Assembly (NCBI RefSeq): GCF_027923225.1
Contig: NZ_BSDI01000027.1
Span: 22,310 to 86,309, forward strand
Direction: 5' to 3'
Source: Phytohabitans aurantiacus
GTDB lineage: Bacteria > Actinomycetota > Actinomycetes > Mycobacteriales > Micromonosporaceae
DNA: 64,000 nt
Each line of letters begins with the position of its first letter. The stretch's first letter is position 1. The notes beneath the pieces are model-generated. The model searched no databases and had not been told where the DNA came from. It worked only from the letters and a program-made list of their open reading frames with translations. This document shows positions 62,316 to 64,000 of this stretch, one piece after another. The translations under genes were made by a program, and so were the position numbers.

Positions 62316-64000
62316 TCAGCGGCTGTCCGAGCCGGCCGTGCCCTTGGCGGTCGCCGCGCGGCCGGCCTCCAGCCGGGCGATCGGAACCCGGAACGGCGAG
62401 CAAGACACATAGTCCAAGCCGGCCTCGTGGAAGAAACGCACCGAATCGGGGTCGCCGCCGTGCTCGCCGCAGACGCCGATCGTGAGGCCGGGACGGGTGG
62501 CGCGCCCCTCGTCGACCGCGATCCGGATGAGCCGGCCCACGCCCGGCACGTCGATGGATTCGAACGGCGAGGTGCCGAATATGCCCAGCTCCAGGTACCG
62601 GGGGAAGAAGGCGCCCTCCACGTCGTCGCGCGAGAAGCCCCAGCTCATCTGGGTGAGGTCGTTGGTGCCGAAGGAGAAGAACTCGGCGGCGCCGGCGATC
62701 TCGCCGGCGGTGACCGCCGCCCGGGGTACCTCGATCATGGTGCCGATCCGCATCGGTGGGACGCCGCCGACCCCCGCCAGCACCCGCTCCGTCTCGGCCC
62801 GGACAGCCTCCAGCTCCTGCACGGTACCCACCAGCGGCACCATGATCTCCGGATGCGGGTCGCCGCCGGAGCGCGCGTGCTCCGCGGCGGCCTCGGCGAT
62901 CGCGCGCACCTGCATGGCGTAGAGTCCCGGGATCACCAGGCCGAGCCGGACGCCGCGCAGGCCGAGCATCGGGTTCTGCTCGTGCATGCGGCGCACCGCG
63001 GCCAGCAGCTCACCATCGCGACCAGCGTCCTGGCCCAGCGCCTCGGCACGGGCGACCCGCGCGGTCAGCTCCGCGAGCGGCGGCAGGAACTCGTGCAGCG
63101 GCGGGTCCAGCAGCCGGATGGTCACCGGCAGTCCGTCCATCGCCTGGAAGATCTCGACGAAGTCGGCGCGCTGCAACGGCAGCAGCGCCGCCAGGGCGGC
63201 CTCGCGTTCGGCGGCGTCGGCGGCGAGGATCAACCGCTCGACCAGCGCCCGGCGCTCGCCGAGGAACATGTGCTCGGTGCGGCACAGGCCGACGCCTTCG
63301 GCGCCGAACCGCCGCGCTCGCGCGGCGTCCGGTCCGGTGTCGGCGTTCGCATGGACGCCCAGCCGCCGCACCCGGTCGGCGTGCGTGACGAGGCGGTGTA
63401 CCGCCGACAGCAGCCGGTCCCGCACGGGCCGCGCCTCGCCCTCGAAGTACCGCACCACGGGGGAGGCGTGCACCGGGATCCGGCCCAGGAACACCTCGCC
63501 GGTCGCGCCGTCGATCGACAGCAGGTCCCCTTCGCGGACCGTGACGCCATCCGTGGTGAACCGTCGACCCGCCACGTCGACGTCAAGGTCGTCGGCGCCG
63601 CACACGCACGTCTTGCCCATGCCCCGAGCCACCACGGCCGCATGGCTGGTCTTACCACCACGGCTCGTGAGGATGCCCTGCGCGGCGATCATGCCGGGCA
63701 GGTCGTCGGGATTGGTCTCGCGCCGGACCAGGATCACCGGCTCGCCACCGGCGGCCACCTCGACGGCGCGCGCGGAGTCGAAGACGACCCGGCCGACGGC
63801 GGCGCCCGGCGATGCCGGCACCCCGGCGGCGAGCGGGACGGGGGAGGCGGAGCGGTCGAAGCGCGGGAACGTCAGCTGCGCGAGCTGTGCGCCGTTGACC
63901 CGCTGCAGCGCCTCGTCGAGGTCGATCAGCCCCTCGTCGACGAGCTGGCTGGCGATGATGAAAGCCGCCGCCGCGGTGCGCTTGCCGACCCGCGTCTGGA
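62316..64000 (-). CDS. ppdK: Pyruvate, phosphate dikinase, N-terminal part beyond window
   Basis: About 560 C-terminal residues of PPDK, which interconverts pyruvate + ATP + Pi and PEP + AMP + PPi. The frame stays open through 64000 (TRVGKRTAAAAFIIASQLVD is the end of the ATP-binding domain), so the internal GTG at 63821 is not the start. The phosphohistidine lies in GGKTSHAAVVARGMGKTCV, and the PEP-binding barrel ends with GVCGEHGGDPDSVRFF, SCSPFRVPIARL. In the island it can supply PEP or recover energy using PPi. Confidence 0.94.
   Translation of the reverse strand, partial: QTRVGKRTAAAAFIIASQLVDEGLIDLDEALQRVNGAQLAQLTFPRFDRSASPVPLAAGVPASPGAAVGRVVFDSARAVEVAAGGEPVILVRRETNPDDLPGMIAAQGILTSRGGKTSHAAVVARGMGKTCVCGADDLDVDVAGRRFTTDGVTVREGDLLSIDGATGEVFLGRIPVHASPVVRYFEGEARPVRDRLLSAVHRLVTHADRVRRLGVHANADTGPDAARARRFGAEGVGLCRTEHMFLGERRALVERLILAADAAEREAALAALLPLQRADFVEIFQAMDGLPVTIRLLDPPLHEFLPPLAELTARVARAEALGQDAGRDGELLAAVRRMHEQNPMLGLRGVRLGLVIPGLYAMQVRAIAEAAAEHARSGGDPHPEIMVPLVGTVQELEAVRAETERVLAGVGGVPPMRIGTMIEVPRAAVTAGEIAGAAEFFSFGTNDLTQMSWGFSRDDVEGAFFPRYLELGIFGTSPFESIDVPGVGRLIRIAVDEGRATRPGLTIGVCGEHGGDPDSVRFFHEAGLDYVSCSPFRVPIARLEAGRAATAKGTAGSDSR

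Overview
The window is high-GC DNA with actinobacterial codon usage, frequent GTG starts and tightly coupled ATGA/GTGA gene junctions. It looks like a chromosomal segment of a filamentous actinobacterium; a Micromonosporaceae-like host is a guess from gene content, not a proven assignment. Almost everything outside 41.3-53.1 kb resembles an enlarged DevR/DosR (hypoxia/dormancy) regulon island. It holds a DevR-type response regulator, a heme-GAF DevS-type kinase, universal stress proteins, CBS and CBS-BON proteins, Hsp20 chaperones, three Acg-type nitroreductase-fold proteins, DUF1876 and DUF1918 proteins, a CtpF-like P-type ATPase, a PNPOx-like protein and a ribosome-hibernation-like protein. 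Short palindromes of the form GGGACC-NN-GGTCCC or GGGACCTTTGGCCC recur upstream of many of these genes, often as pairs 22-23 bp apart.

Layout. 1-4.6 kb: hypF-hypC-hypD-hypE hydrogenase maturation. 4.8-7.4 kb: CBS protein, two universal stress proteins, STAS-like protein. 7.4-9.7 kb: flavodoxin remnant, VKOR and a frameshifted DsbA-like protein, DoxX-like protein. 9.8-14.5 kb: Acg-like protein, Hsp20, CBS-BON, then devR and devS tail to tail. 14.5-21.9 kb (minus strand): proton-translocating transhydrogenase, then a 2-oxoacid:ferredoxin oxidoreductase ending in a GltD-type NAD(P)H oxidoreductase fused to a two-cluster ferredoxin. 22.0-28.8 kb (plus strand): GAPDH, DUF1876, Hsp20 and a six-gene group-3b-like [NiFe] hydrogenase operon. 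28.9-33.6 kb: membrane protein, exonuclease, cNMP/CBS/nucleotidyltransferase protein, NarK remnant. 33.6-40.2 kb: Acg-like proteins, ABC ATPase, P-type ATPase, DUF1918, PNPOx. 40.4-41.3 kb: secreted lipase. 53.3-64 kb: pyruvate formate-lyase and activase, GNAT/NDP-forming acyl-CoA synthetase fusion, hibernation-like factor, CBS-BON, universal stress protein, beta-CASP nuclease, and pyruvate phosphate dikinase running off the right edge.

Together the island reads as an anaerobic survival and fermentation module. Pyruvate can be oxidised to acetyl-CoA by the ferredoxin oxidoreductase or split by pyruvate formate-lyase, and acetyl-CoA can yield acetate plus ATP through the acyl-CoA synthetase. 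Excess reductant can leave as H2 through the NADP-linked hydrogenase, with transhydrogenase balancing NADH and NADPH. Chaperones, stress proteins and the hibernation-like factor would protect the resting cell.

The 41.4-53.1 kb block is different. It has ten translationally coupled minus-strand genes: iron alcohol dehydrogenase, D-2-hydroxyacid dehydrogenase, PLP aminotransferase, FemAB-like transferase, MFS exporter, NDK-like protein lacking its usual lysine, nucleotidyltransferase, GNAT, ATP-grasp and a small protein. It is headed by a divergent LuxR-type regulator next to two copies of a TTGCGCA-NN-TGTGCAA palindrome. This looks like an undescribed small-molecule pathway inserted into the hypoxia island.
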